Made by a program: the position numbers and the translations under genes | DNA from: Novosphingobium sp. 18050 | GTDB lineage: Bacteria > Pseudomonadota > Alphaproteobacteria > Sphingomonadales > Sphingomonadaceae | Reading direction: 5' to 3' | Length of the DNA stretch: 64,000 bases | NCBI RefSeq assembly: GCF_902706195.1 | Contig: NZ_CACSJO010000003.1 | Span: 238,545 to 302,544, forward strand | The notes under the pieces: model-generated | The model's input: only the letters and a program-made list of their open reading frames with translations | What the model was told of the DNA's origin: nothing | Database searches by the model: none | In this document: piece after piece, positions 1 through 6,270 of the stretch | Position numbering within the stretch: position 1 is the first letter of the stretch | Layout: each line of letters begins with the position of its first letter

Positions 1-802
1 CCGGATCGGGCATGTCGTCGCTCTGAAGGTGATAGTAGTTGATGAAGGCGCGGGTCGAAGTGCCCAGGCCCAGCGCAGCCGAAGGCGAGATGCCCCAACG
101 GTTGTAGTTCACCACATCGCGCCCGGCGACATCGGCGTCATGCCACATGCCGTTGACACGGATCGCGGCGGTGTCGCTCACCTGATAGTTGGCGTCGACC
201 GTAGCGCGCTTGTAGTCGTCGGTTCCGTAGCTGAAATCACCAAGGATGCTGGTGCCCAGGTGCGGCATCTTGCTGACGAGGTTGAGGCTGCCGCCGGCGC
301 TGCCGCGTCCGCCCATGGTCGAATCGCCGCCCTTGACGACTTCGATCTGCTCGATCGCGAAAATCTCGCGCGACTGCCCGCCGATGCTGCGAACGCCGTC
401 GATATAGGTGCTGCCCTGTGCGTCGAAGCCGCGGATGAACGGACGATCGCCCTGCGGGTTGCCGCCTTCACCGGCGCCGAAGGTGATACCCGGTACGGTG
501 CGCAGCGCCTCGGCGAAAGTGGTCGAACCGCTCTCGCGGATGACCTGCGAAGGCACCACGATCACGGTCTTGGCGGTGTTGAGCAGCGGCGCCGTGTACT
601 TGGGCGAAGCGGCTTCATCGACCTTGTAACCGGATTCATCGATCGCGGTATCGGAGACGGTCACCCCGCCCAGGCTGGGGGGCGTCGCATCGGCGGCGGC
701 ATCCTGCGCCATGGCGGGCGAGGCCGCGAAACCGACGCAGGACAGTGCCAGATAAGCCGGCGCGACCGTTGCCGACGAGTTACGAAGACGAGATAGAGAC
801 AC
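1..802 (-). CDS. TonB-dependent siderophore receptor, N-terminal part (cut by window edge)
   Basis: Outer-membrane receptor that imports ferric siderophores with energy from TonB. Read on the minus strand, a GTG start at 802 follows a purine-rich AAAGGGGGG stretch and gives a signal peptide ending near SPAMAQ. A plug domain follows: a TonB-box-like GGVTVSDTA segment, then TVIVVPSQVI, SFAEALRTVPGITFGAGEGG-type plug residues, RGFDAQGSTYIDGVR and the EVVKGGDSTMGGRGSAGG loop. These are typical of the Fiu/FhuA-like siderophore receptor branch. The barrel continues beyond base 1. The upstream DNA holds a Fur-like dyad, so iron repression is likely. The ligand cannot be told from this portion. No other start fits the signal peptide better. 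Confidence 0.88.
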   Translation of the reverse strand, partial: MSLSRLRNSSATVAPAYLALSCVGFAASPAMAQDAAADATPPSLGGVTVSDTAIDESGYKVDEAASPKYTAPLLNTAKTVIVVPSQVIRESGSTTFAEALRTVPGITFGAGEGGNPQGDRPFIRGFDAQGSTYIDGVRSIGGQSREIFAIEQIEVVKGGDSTMGGRGSAGGSLNLVSKMPHLGTSILGDFSYGTDDYKRATVDANYQVSDTAAIRVNGMWHDADVAGRDVVNYNRWGISPSAALGLGTSTRAFINYYHLQSDDMPDP

Positions 803-1438
803 TCAAACCCCCCTTTTATTGCAAATGCGTATCAATTCGCGGCGCTAATGCGAATGATTCGCGTAAAATGCAAGGAGAATTTTGTCGGACCAATTCAACC
901 AGAAACAAAAATCATCGGAAAATTGTCGAGGCATGAAAACAAACCATGGCATACCACATCGCCACCAACCATGAATTATACATTCATAATTTCTGTATTT
1001 TCATTATAGAAATATAAATCAATATTGATAATATTTTCTATTTATTAATTAAGTTTTCGAACATAATACCCAGAAACCACCTTTCACGCCAGATTTATTT
1101 GCAAATAAATATCACAATTCGATGTGAAATAGCGATTGGGAGAAACTCGCTAAACCGTTTCATTTCCCGTTCGCAAACAGGCGCAACAATCTCAGCCTTG
1201 CGCGCGCCGGGTTGTCAGCGGTTTGATCATCCCACTTCTGGTCGATAGCGGCCCGGCGTTCCCTTTCGCTGCGGTCAGCGCAATGTCGCCCGCAAGATCA
1301 TGGTCCACCCTCGATCCGCAAATACGCACATTCGCTCTGTCCAGGTTCGCCTGCATCAGCGCACAGGCCCAACCGAAACAGAAACGCCCCGCCAGGCGGA
1401 GTGCCTGCGAGGTAAGGGAAATTCCGTATTTGGAGGAA
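803..1438. other. Intergenic region between the receptor gene and tRNA-Val, with an AT-rich core
   Basis: No convincing gene is present. The receptor promoter and Fur-like dyad occupy the left end. About 900-1130 is strikingly AT-rich for this genome and contains a perfect 18-bp palindrome, ATTTATTTGCAAATAAAT (1093-1110), and a small hairpin, ATGAAT/ATTCAT (971-987). From 1190 to 1438 the base composition returns to normal, but no reading frame has family-like features. A weak hairpin around 1385-1400, just beyond the 3' end of the tRNA, could terminate its transcript. Confidence 0.5.
849..863. promoter_or_regulatory. Putative Fur-type operator (7-1-7 dyad)
   Basis: The sequence TGCGAAT-G-ATTCGCG is a 7-1-7 inverted repeat with six of seven bases paired. 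It matches the general TGA-AAT/ATT-TCA geometry of Fur boxes and lies about 47 bases upstream of the siderophore receptor start. The function is inferred from position and symmetry. Confidence 0.5.
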
Positions 1439-1514
1439 TGGTGGGCGGTGAGGGGCTCGAACCCCCGACCCTCTCGGTGTAAACGAGATGCTCTACCAAC
1501 TGAGCTAACCGCCC
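1439..1514 (-). tRNA. tRNA-Val (anticodon TAC), chimeric at the prophage attL junction
   Basis: Read on the minus strand, this is a complete 76-nt cloverleaf: acceptor GGGCGGT/ACCGCCC, D arm with AGCTCAGTTGGTAGAGC, anticodon stem TCTCG/CGAGA with loop TTTACAC (anticodon TAC, valine), T arm GGGGGTTCGAGCCCC, discriminator A and an encoded CCA (1439-1441). The 5' half (1477-1514) lies within the 39-bp att repeat and was therefore supplied by the prophage. The 3' half is host DNA. A promoter-like TTGACG (1555-1560) with CCAATA, read as TATTGG on the minus strand (1533-1538), lies upstream in phage DNA. Confidence 0.95.
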
Positions 1515-1515
1515 G
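1477..1515. repeat. attL, left copy of the 39-bp prophage attachment repeat
   Basis: This 39-bp stretch is identical to 40161-40199 and covers the 5' half of tRNA-Val through the anticodon loop. The flanking bases differ on both sides (g versus c at 1516/40200). With the integrase gene beside the other copy, the two repeats define the ends of the prophage. The strand-exchange point inside the repeat is probably the anticodon loop, as in many tRNA-targeting tyrosine recombinases. Confidence 0.92.
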
Positions 1516-1532
1516 GCACGCCGGAAGCTGTG

Positions 1533-1560
1533 CCAATAAGCCATTTTCCGCCTGCGTCAA
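1533..1560 (-). promoter_or_regulatory. Phage-supplied promoter for the chimeric tRNA-Val
   Basis: On the minus strand TTGACG (1555-1560) and TATTGG (1533-1538) are 16 bp apart, and the -10 ends 18 bp before the tRNA 5' end. The host promoter left at attR (40217-40245) has the same TTGACG and the same 18-bp distance. This supports a functional replacement promoter carried in the phage arm. Confidence 0.55.
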
Positions 1561-1610
1561 CACCCCCTTTCACGGAACGAAACGGGCTCAACCAGAACAG
1601 ATCGGGTCCC

Positions 1611-1635
1611 CGAGTCCCGACATAGTCCCGACCAA
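1611..1635 (+). repeat. Left copy of a 25-bp repeat with tandem AGTCCCGAC units (candidate integrase arm site)
   Basis: These 25 bases are identical to 40074-40098 near the other prophage end. Each copy holds two AGTCCCGAC 9-mers 11 bp apart (1613 and 1624), so they lie on one face of the helix. Two copies flanking the attachment core at about 98 and 66 bp fit arm-type binding sites for the integrase. This role is inferred. Confidence 0.55.
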
Positions 1636-1688
1636 ACTTGGATGGCCGATAATGCGTTTGCGAGCCCGAACACCAGCTCATTAAATGC

Positions 1689-3860
1689 TCAATAGGAATC
1701 TCGGATAGCGTCGAGAATGTCGTCTAGAGGAAGCGTATCTAGGGCATTAGTCTTTGACCTTTCATCGTTAAGGTGATCGCGTATGCGCCGCTGTACAATC
1801 GCCTCCGGTACGTCGTGATTGTCCGCGCGGATGGCCTCCAAGGCCTCGATCATTTCGGCCGGGAGCGGTTCAATGAGGGCGTCCGCGTAAATCTTTGCCA
1901 GACCGGCACCAGTGAGATCTACCTTCTCTCGGTTTGGCCCAAAGGCCAGATACCGGAGCAAAAAATCCAGCGAGATAACCGGGCCAGTATTGATCTTAGG
2001 AACAAGGTCAGGCTCAATTCGCGACAGTAGAGACCTTGCGGACCGATCAAGCGTCAACCACCAATTGGAATAACCTAAAGGCGCTCTGCCCCGCTGCCCT
2101 ATTCTTGAAGACAGTACGTGGAGGAAAGTCTCGGAATCGTGACTAGCCAATCGCAATGCGTGGGTCGTGTCACCCGACATCTTGGCACGCCGTTCGACAT
2201 GAATGTTCTGCCATTCTGTTTCCACTGCTCGTGCCAATTCCTCGCTCACATTCGTGTGGTCATCAGCCACTTCAAGGCGGATGGAATGATCAGCGCGCAG
2301 GTAATCTGCGATGTCTTGAACCGGGTCGTTTTTACCGACGAATGTCTCCACCCACGCCGCGAAATGCCCTTCCTTCCCGCCAAAACGCAAGTAAGAGGCC
2401 AGCAAATATGGAACAGGGCCATTCCATGAGTCGCTCCGAATGAAAGTAAGGCATTTATTTATATGACGTTCAAGTTCCTCTAGCACGCCAGCGGTTACTA
2501 GCAGCTTAAGCCCAGCAGAAATACATTGTCGATAGATTTGCGTGAAGGAGGTTTGACTTGGTGGCGCACCCGTTTCGGCGAAGAGCGGGAGAATAACAGA
2601 TGTATCAAGCCATATTTCTCCCGATCCAAACATCTGCATCGTTGCTTTCTGCACGTCGGGTGTCGCGGCCAGAAATGCAAATAACGTATAGCTTTCCAGA
2701 AGACTCTTTAGGTATGCTGCTGTTTTCTCGGTAGGAGAATTTAGAACCGATTGAAGTACATCGGCCATAACAATTATCTTATTTTCCCCTGAAAACCCGA
2801 AATTAAGCGTACTTTTTCCGATGACTATTTCTTTTAATGTTACCTCATCAAACTTGTGATCCTCGGAAAATACCGCACTTTTAGCAAATTGTTCGCCTTT
2901 TTTCAGGAAATATGTTTCAACTATATTTCGGGCCGCTTTAGAAAATGCTCCGGAATTTTGGATGGTTATGGTTTTGAGCGTCACCAGCTGGCTCAGAAGA
3001 TCTGAATCAAAATCATCTTTCATGCCTGCCAGCGCGGAGATCGAACCCGCCACCCGTGTTCGTTCGGTATCAGTGAGATGAAACTCATCCCCATCCCTGC
3101 GATGTCGAACGGCCGTCCCCGATAACCTGTTTAGGGCGGCGTCAACGCGTTGGCGAACCAGCACTTCGGAATGGCTGGGAAGAAACGAGTGCACGTCTTT
3201 ATATATATGTGCCCGAGATTTTCGGTTGGCCGTGGAGGTGGCACGTAAGGACGCCCGTACCAGGGCGTCATAAGACGATTTCGTCAGTCCATAGCCTGCC
3301 TGAGAATCCTGCATCTGCATTTCTAGAAAAATTAGCGCAGTTTTCGCTTCATCGGCCTTCAATGACGAGACGAGGTCATTATCCAGCAATCTCTCGGACA
3401 CAAGAGGGTCGACAAACTGTTTTGAAAGTTCTTCTGCGGCCGATTCTCGCGAAAACGTAGAATTGGCCCTCTCGATAAACCAAGACCTATCATAAACATC
3501 TAAGAAGTATTTTTCGCGACGAAGATCGGCTTTTATTTGATCGGCCTCGGCCCCAATAGGCTGATTTGTAACATAAATTAGACTGCTAGTATTTGGAAAG
3601 CTTTCTTTTAAACGGCGAATTGTGGTGCGTATTTTTGGGGACCATTTTTCGGTAACGGAATATTGAAAGGCTAGCGAATCGTCGCCTTCTTCACAGAACA
3701 GTGTGGCGTCTCGCCCACCGTCTCCGGACGGAGATGCCATCGTACGGAGCGCCGGGTATTCGCTGGAAAGGAACACGGAAGCCAGTTTCTCGAAAGTTTC
3801 CCAGTCTCCCGGTCCGAGCTGATCGAGCGCCATCCTAAACCGTTCAGAGCGTATTGCCAT
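1689..3860 (-). CDS. Restriction-endonuclease-like plus PIN-like fusion protein, prophage cargo (candidate anti-phage effector)
   Basis: A 723-aa protein with at least three parts. Residues 15-125 look like a PD-(D/E)XK (Mrr-like) nuclease: S45-GDGGRD at 45-51, then AFQYSV at 64-69 with K72 and K76 following. Residues 190-290 have a winged-helix feel. Residues 412-610 look like a PIN-type ribonuclease: WLDTSVIL (D419), LEELERH (E461/E462), HDSE (D575) and LTLDRS (D605). A good ribosome-binding stretch (GGTGAGG) precedes ATG 3860. The gene is leftward, clearly lower in GC than the structural genes, and lies alone between attL and the cos region, a usual place for defence cargo in P2-like phages. 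I know of no named system with this exact architecture. Domain calls are by eye, and the defence role is inferred from location and nuclease motifs. Confidence 0.72.
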   Translation of the reverse strand: MAIRSERFRMALDQLGPGDWETFEKLASVFLSSEYPALRTMASPSGDGGRDATLFCEEGDDSLAFQYSVTEKWSPKIRTTIRRLKESFPNTSSLIYVTNQPIGAEADQIKADLRREKYFLDVYDRSWFIERANSTFSRESAAEELSKQFVDPLVSERLLDNDLVSSLKADEAKTALIFLEMQMQDSQAGYGLTKSSYDALVRASLRATSTANRKSRAHIYKDVHSFLPSHSEVLVRQRVDAALNRLSGTAVRHRRDGDEFHLTDTERTRVAGSISALAGMKDDFDSDLLSQLVTLKTITIQNSGAFSKAARNIVETYFLKKGEQFAKSAVFSEDHKFDEVTLKEIVIGKSTLNFGFSGENKIIVMADVLQSVLNSPTEKTAAYLKSLLESYTLFAFLAATPDVQKATMQMFGSGEIWLDTSVILPLFAETGAPPSQTSFTQIYRQCISAGLKLLVTAGVLEELERHINKCLTFIRSDSWNGPVPYLLASYLRFGGKEGHFAAWVETFVGKNDPVQDIADYLRADHSIRLEVADDHTNVSEELARAVETEWQNIHVERRAKMSGDTTHALRLASHDSETFLHVLSSRIGQRGRAPLGYSNWWLTLDRSARSLLSRIEPDLVPKINTGPVISLDFLLRYLAFGPNREKVDLTGAGLAKIYADALIEPLPAEMIEALEAIRADNHDVPEAIVQRRIRDHLNDERSKTNALDTLPLDDILDAIRDSY

Positions 3861-4005
3861 TTCGCCTCACCATCATTCCTGCAAGAGGATAGGTGGATCA
3901 CCCGCCTCCAGAAAGCGAGAGATCAACCGTGGAAACTGCGGATAGGTTGGCAAGGGTTGCGATAGCGAACGACCTGCCAAACCACGTGGGGAGTACCGGA
4001 AAAAA

Positions 4006-4249
4006 CGTAACAAACGTAACATGTGGCAGATTTCTGCGGTTTTTGACGTAACCTAAAGCGTAACCTCTGAGTGATGAGATTACCTTTTTAAAACGTAACT
4101 TTTTGAACTGAAAAACCCTAGGATTTCTGCGGGGATTACCTTTCTCGCTCCGCGAAGTTGCGCTAGATTACCTTCCGAACGTAACACGGAAAATCGCTTA
4201 AATTCAGATGGTTGTCATGGCGGCGCCACCAGAGGTTACGCATGTTACG
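4006..4249. repeat. Cluster of CGTAAC and GATTACCTT repeats
   Basis: CGTAAC begins at 4006, 4015, 4047, 4059, 4094 and 4180, and its complement GTTACG at 4235 and 4244. GATTACCTT begins at 4078, 4134 and 4166. The density in 244 bp and the adjacency to the cos-like core suggest binding sites for a packaging or replication protein. The spacing is irregular, so this is not a simple tandem repeat. Confidence 0.5.
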
Positions 4250-4445
4250 CTTCTCCGGTACCACCCACCGCAGCGAGGGGCCTTCACACAGATTTTCCAG
4301 AGATTGCGCCTCGTTCCGAAAAATCCGTCCAGCTGCATCAAATTGCAACGCGGCGAGGGTATCTGAGGAGCGCACCCAGCCTAGGACCTAGGCCGGGGGA
4401 AGGGAAGTCGTAGTGGTGCATCAAAAGGGACATATAAAGTGCGCG

Positions 4446-4464
4446 GGCGAGGCGGGGGATTAAG
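4446..4464 (+). other. P2-like cos site core (candidate cohesive-end sequence)
   Basis: The sequence starts GGCGAGGCGGGGG and is followed shortly by a GCGCGCGCTC stretch and GGTGG. From memory, the P2 19-nt cohesive end begins GGCGAGGCGGGG and is followed by a GCGCGCT stretch, so the resemblance is close. It lies between the cargo gene and the terminase/portal operon, as expected for cos. The exact nick positions cannot be read from the sequence. Confidence 0.6.
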
Positions 4465-4499
4465 CGCGCGCTCGGGGGTGGCAGCGAATGCGGAAAATC

Positions 4500-4560
4500 T
4501 TGGCGCAATAATATTGCGCGTCGAAGAAATATTCCTGTCTACGCAATAATATTACGCCAA
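4500..4560. promoter_or_regulatory. Pair of 20-bp dyad sites, 41 bp apart, upstream of the 55-aa gene
   Basis: TTGGCGCAATAATATTGCGC (4500-4519) and its near reverse complement (4541-4560; 17 of 20 match) face each other. The left unit is itself a dyad (GCGCAAT-AAT-ATTGCGC). The centres are 41 bp apart, about four helical turns. They may be operators for the gene at 4664 or terminase-binding sites beside cos. The sequence alone does not decide. Confidence 0.5.
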
Positions 4561-4663
4561 ACCGACACAAATTTTCGCGCCTTTTATGCGATGGATCGAG
4601 GCGGCAAATCGTTGACCGACTCGGTTTCTGTTCTTCATATGTTCCGATTAAAGGAGCAATCTG

Positions 4664-4831
4664 ATGAAGATCGAAGACATCCGCCGCGCCGTAGCCGACA
4701 CGCTCGAAGCCCGGGGCCTCAACAACCGAACATTCCTGCGCGAGATCCGCACCGGCAAAAGGGATGATGGACCGTACATGATCGGCGCGCTCGCGTGCGT
4801 CGCCTTGCGCGGTGCTCAGCCGGCCGAGTGA
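4664..4831 (+). CDS. Small phage protein, 55 aa, unknown function
   Basis: ATG at 4664 has a strong AAGGAG site seven bases upstream (4651-4656). The protein begins MKIEDIRRAVADTLEARGLN and ends GAQPAE. It is acidic and basic in patches with no membrane segment. The stop at 4829-4831 lies inside the possible GTG start region of the next gene, so the two are probably co-transcribed. The paired dyads at 4500-4560 lie just upstream and could regulate it. I do not recognise the family. The excellent ribosome site and phage context are the support. Confidence 0.6.
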   Translation: MKIEDIRRAVADTLEARGLNNRTFLREIRTGKRDDGPYMIGALACVALRGAQPAE

Positions 4832-4853
4832 CGTGGGCCGCCTGGCAGATGGC

Positions 4854-5156
4854 ATGCAGGCCCCAACGACCTTCTTCGAAGCCGCTGCCTGGGCGTACAC
4901 GATCAAGGCGACGTGCGAGTGCGGGCATGCCGCCGTATTTCACCCGCATGCCCTCTGGTGGCGCTTCCATCGAGCAGGCCGAGACGGCACGCTGGAGACG
5001 GCCCGGTCGCGGTTCTACTGCGCCGTCTGCTGGCATACGCACTGCCGAAGGGTCCGCCCAGCCAGTTTCCTGCCAAGTAGGGATCAGCCGACCGTGGACC
5101 TCCCCCTGCCGGACGATCGGGAGTGGAAGCGCGCGGTGAACCATTACCGAGGGTAG
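4854..5156 (+). CDS. Conserved zinc-ribbon-like hypothetical protein
   Basis: The protein has a CECGH motif near residue 23, then HPHALWWRFHRAGRDG, a second cysteine pair CAVC, and a C-terminus EWKRAVNHYRG. This resembles a family of short alphaproteobacterial proteins with CxCGH and CxxC pairs that probably bind zinc. Their function is unknown to me. ATG 4854 is taken as the start. GTG 4812 upstream in frame would add 14 residues and overlap the preceding gene. It faces the leftward portal gene and is separated from it by a strong hairpin. Confidence 0.65.
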   Translation: MQAPTTFFEAAAWAYTIKATCECGHAAVFHPHALWWRFHRAGRDGTLETARSRFYCAVCWHTHCRRVRPASFLPSRDQPTVDLPLPDDREWKRAVNHYRG

Positions 5157-5163
5157 AACGAAA

Positions 5164-5189
5164 AAGGGCGGCCCGATTGAGCCGCCCTT
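5164..5189 (-). terminator. Rho-independent terminator of the P-Q (terminase-portal) operon
   Basis: A perfect 9-bp stem, AAGGGCGGC/GCCGCCCTT, with an 8-nt loop. On the minus strand it is followed by TTTTTCG, a usable U-run, directly after the end of the portal gene. On the plus strand no T-run follows, so it serves mainly leftward transcripts. Confidence 0.75.
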
Positions 5190-5211
5190 CGTGGGTCTGA
5201 CATGTGGAAGG

Positions 5212-6270
5212 TCAGGCCGCAGCCTTTACCCTCTCACGAAAAAGCACCGCCTCGCGGCCCAGCGTGTCGTTCAATTCGAGGAACACGGACTGTAGCGGCA
5301 TGATCTCCAGTTCGAAGAAGCTGTCGAGCGCCTTGGCCGGATCCCCGAAGCCGCCAGCGTTGGCCGGGATAACCCCCAGAAGCTGCGGCGGAACGCGATG
5401 CGCGGCCAATACGTCATCGCGCGTGGTGTTCTTGATGCCAAGGAACTCATCCTTTGCGCCCACCTCGGCGATCGGCAGGATCTTGATCCCGGTCTCTTTG
5501 CCCTCGGTCGCATGCACGAAGAGGTTGCGAAAGTTGCCCGGCCCTTTCGAACGCTTGAGCGCGTCGCGCATGGCATCCACGTCGCCATCGGCGAACATCC
5601 CGGTGGCGTAGAGGATGTAGCCCGCGTGGCTCCCGTTCTCGTAGTACCTGCGGCGAAACAGCGTGGCGTTCTCGTTCAGCAATGCGGACTGCAACGCCGA
5701 CAGGTATTCCGGCAGGCCGTAGATCTCCTGATTGATATCCGGCGCCATGATCTGGTGGACGGTGCCCGCGTCGAACTCCACCTCGTTCTGATAGCCAGGC
5801 ACCCACCAGAAGCTGCCCTTCGCGACACCGCGCCGCGTGTACTTGGCAAGGACGTGATCGAGGCGCAGCAGGCCGCCGAGGCGGTTACGAACTTCCTGCA
5901 CATAGCAATTCCCCAGCACGAGGTAGTCCTGCACCATGGCAGCGAAGTCCCGCCGGCTGATCAGCGATGCTGGGTCGAGGCTGGCGGCCAGCAAGTTGCG
6001 CTTTAGGATGATGGCGCTCGAATGATGGGGCGAGGAACGGAACGACCGGGAAAGGCCGTCCAGCGAGATCGGCGGTTCATACCAGCGCTGGTTGTGCCAG
6101 CATTCCAGCATATCGAGCATGGTCGCCCGGCTATTGACCGGTTCGGGTTCCCCGAAGGTGAACGCCTCGATCGAACGGCTGCGGTTGTCGTTGACCGGGA
6201 CGATCGCGCCGCCTGATGCAGCGGCGCTCTCCTGACGGCTCATCCTGCGGGCACGGCTACGCTTGCTCAT
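5212..6270 (-). CDS. Q: Phage portal protein (P2 gpQ family)
   Basis: Forms the dodecameric portal through which DNA enters and leaves the capsid. The 352-aa length and features such as the N-terminal basic stretch, RFRSSPHHSSAI-like region, YLVLGNCYVQ, PDINQEIYGLPEYL, LLNENATLFRRRYYENGSH and HRVPPQLLGV match the PBSX/P2 gpQ portal family. Its start overlaps the end of the terminase gene by four bases (ATGA), so the two are translated together from a leftward transcript that begins near 8165. A terminator follows at 5164-5189. Confidence 0.95.
   Translation of the reverse strand: MSKRSRARRMSRQESAAASGGAIVPVNDNRSRSIEAFTFGEPEPVNSRATMLDMLECWHNQRWYEPPISLDGLSRSFRSSPHHSSAIILKRNLLAASLDPASLISRRDFAAMVQDYLVLGNCYVQEVRNRLGGLLRLDHVLAKYTRRGVAKGSFWWVPGYQNEVEFDAGTVHQIMAPDINQEIYGLPEYLSALQSALLNENATLFRRRYYENGSHAGYILYATGMFADGDVDAMRDALKRSKGPGNFRNLFVHATEGKETGIKILPIAEVGAKDEFLGIKNTTRDDVLAAHRVPPQLLGVIPANAGGFGDPAKALDSFFELEIMPLQSVFLELNDTLGREAVLFRERVKAAA

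Larger units (their letters stand above)
3861..4663. other. Non-coding cos/packaging region of the prophage with several repeat families
   Basis: About 800 bp without a convincing gene. It contains six direct and two inverted CGTAAC hexamers (4006-4249), three GATTACCTT 9-mers (4078, 4134, 4166), a CCTAGG-A-CCTAGG dyad near 4379-4393, a cos-like sequence (4446-4464) and a pair of 20-bp dyads (4500-4560). In P2 the cos site lies beside gene Q at the end of the leftward terminase operon, and this region occupies the equivalent place. A minus-strand frame from about 4166 to 3900 is open but lacks a start codon. Confidence 0.6.

Noticed and set aside
1192..1563. Open reading frames on both strands across 1192-1684
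   Set aside because: They run through the tRNA-Val gene and the att repeat, lack family-like sequence and have no ribosome site.
3900..4166. Minus-strand open frame through the CGTAAC repeats
   Set aside because: It is open for about 85 codons but contains no ATG, GTG or other likely start, and its VTFVTF-like content comes directly from the repeats.
4163..4375. 70-aa minus-strand frame beside cos
   Set aside because: GTG start without ribosome site, ends inside the repeat cluster and shows no family features.
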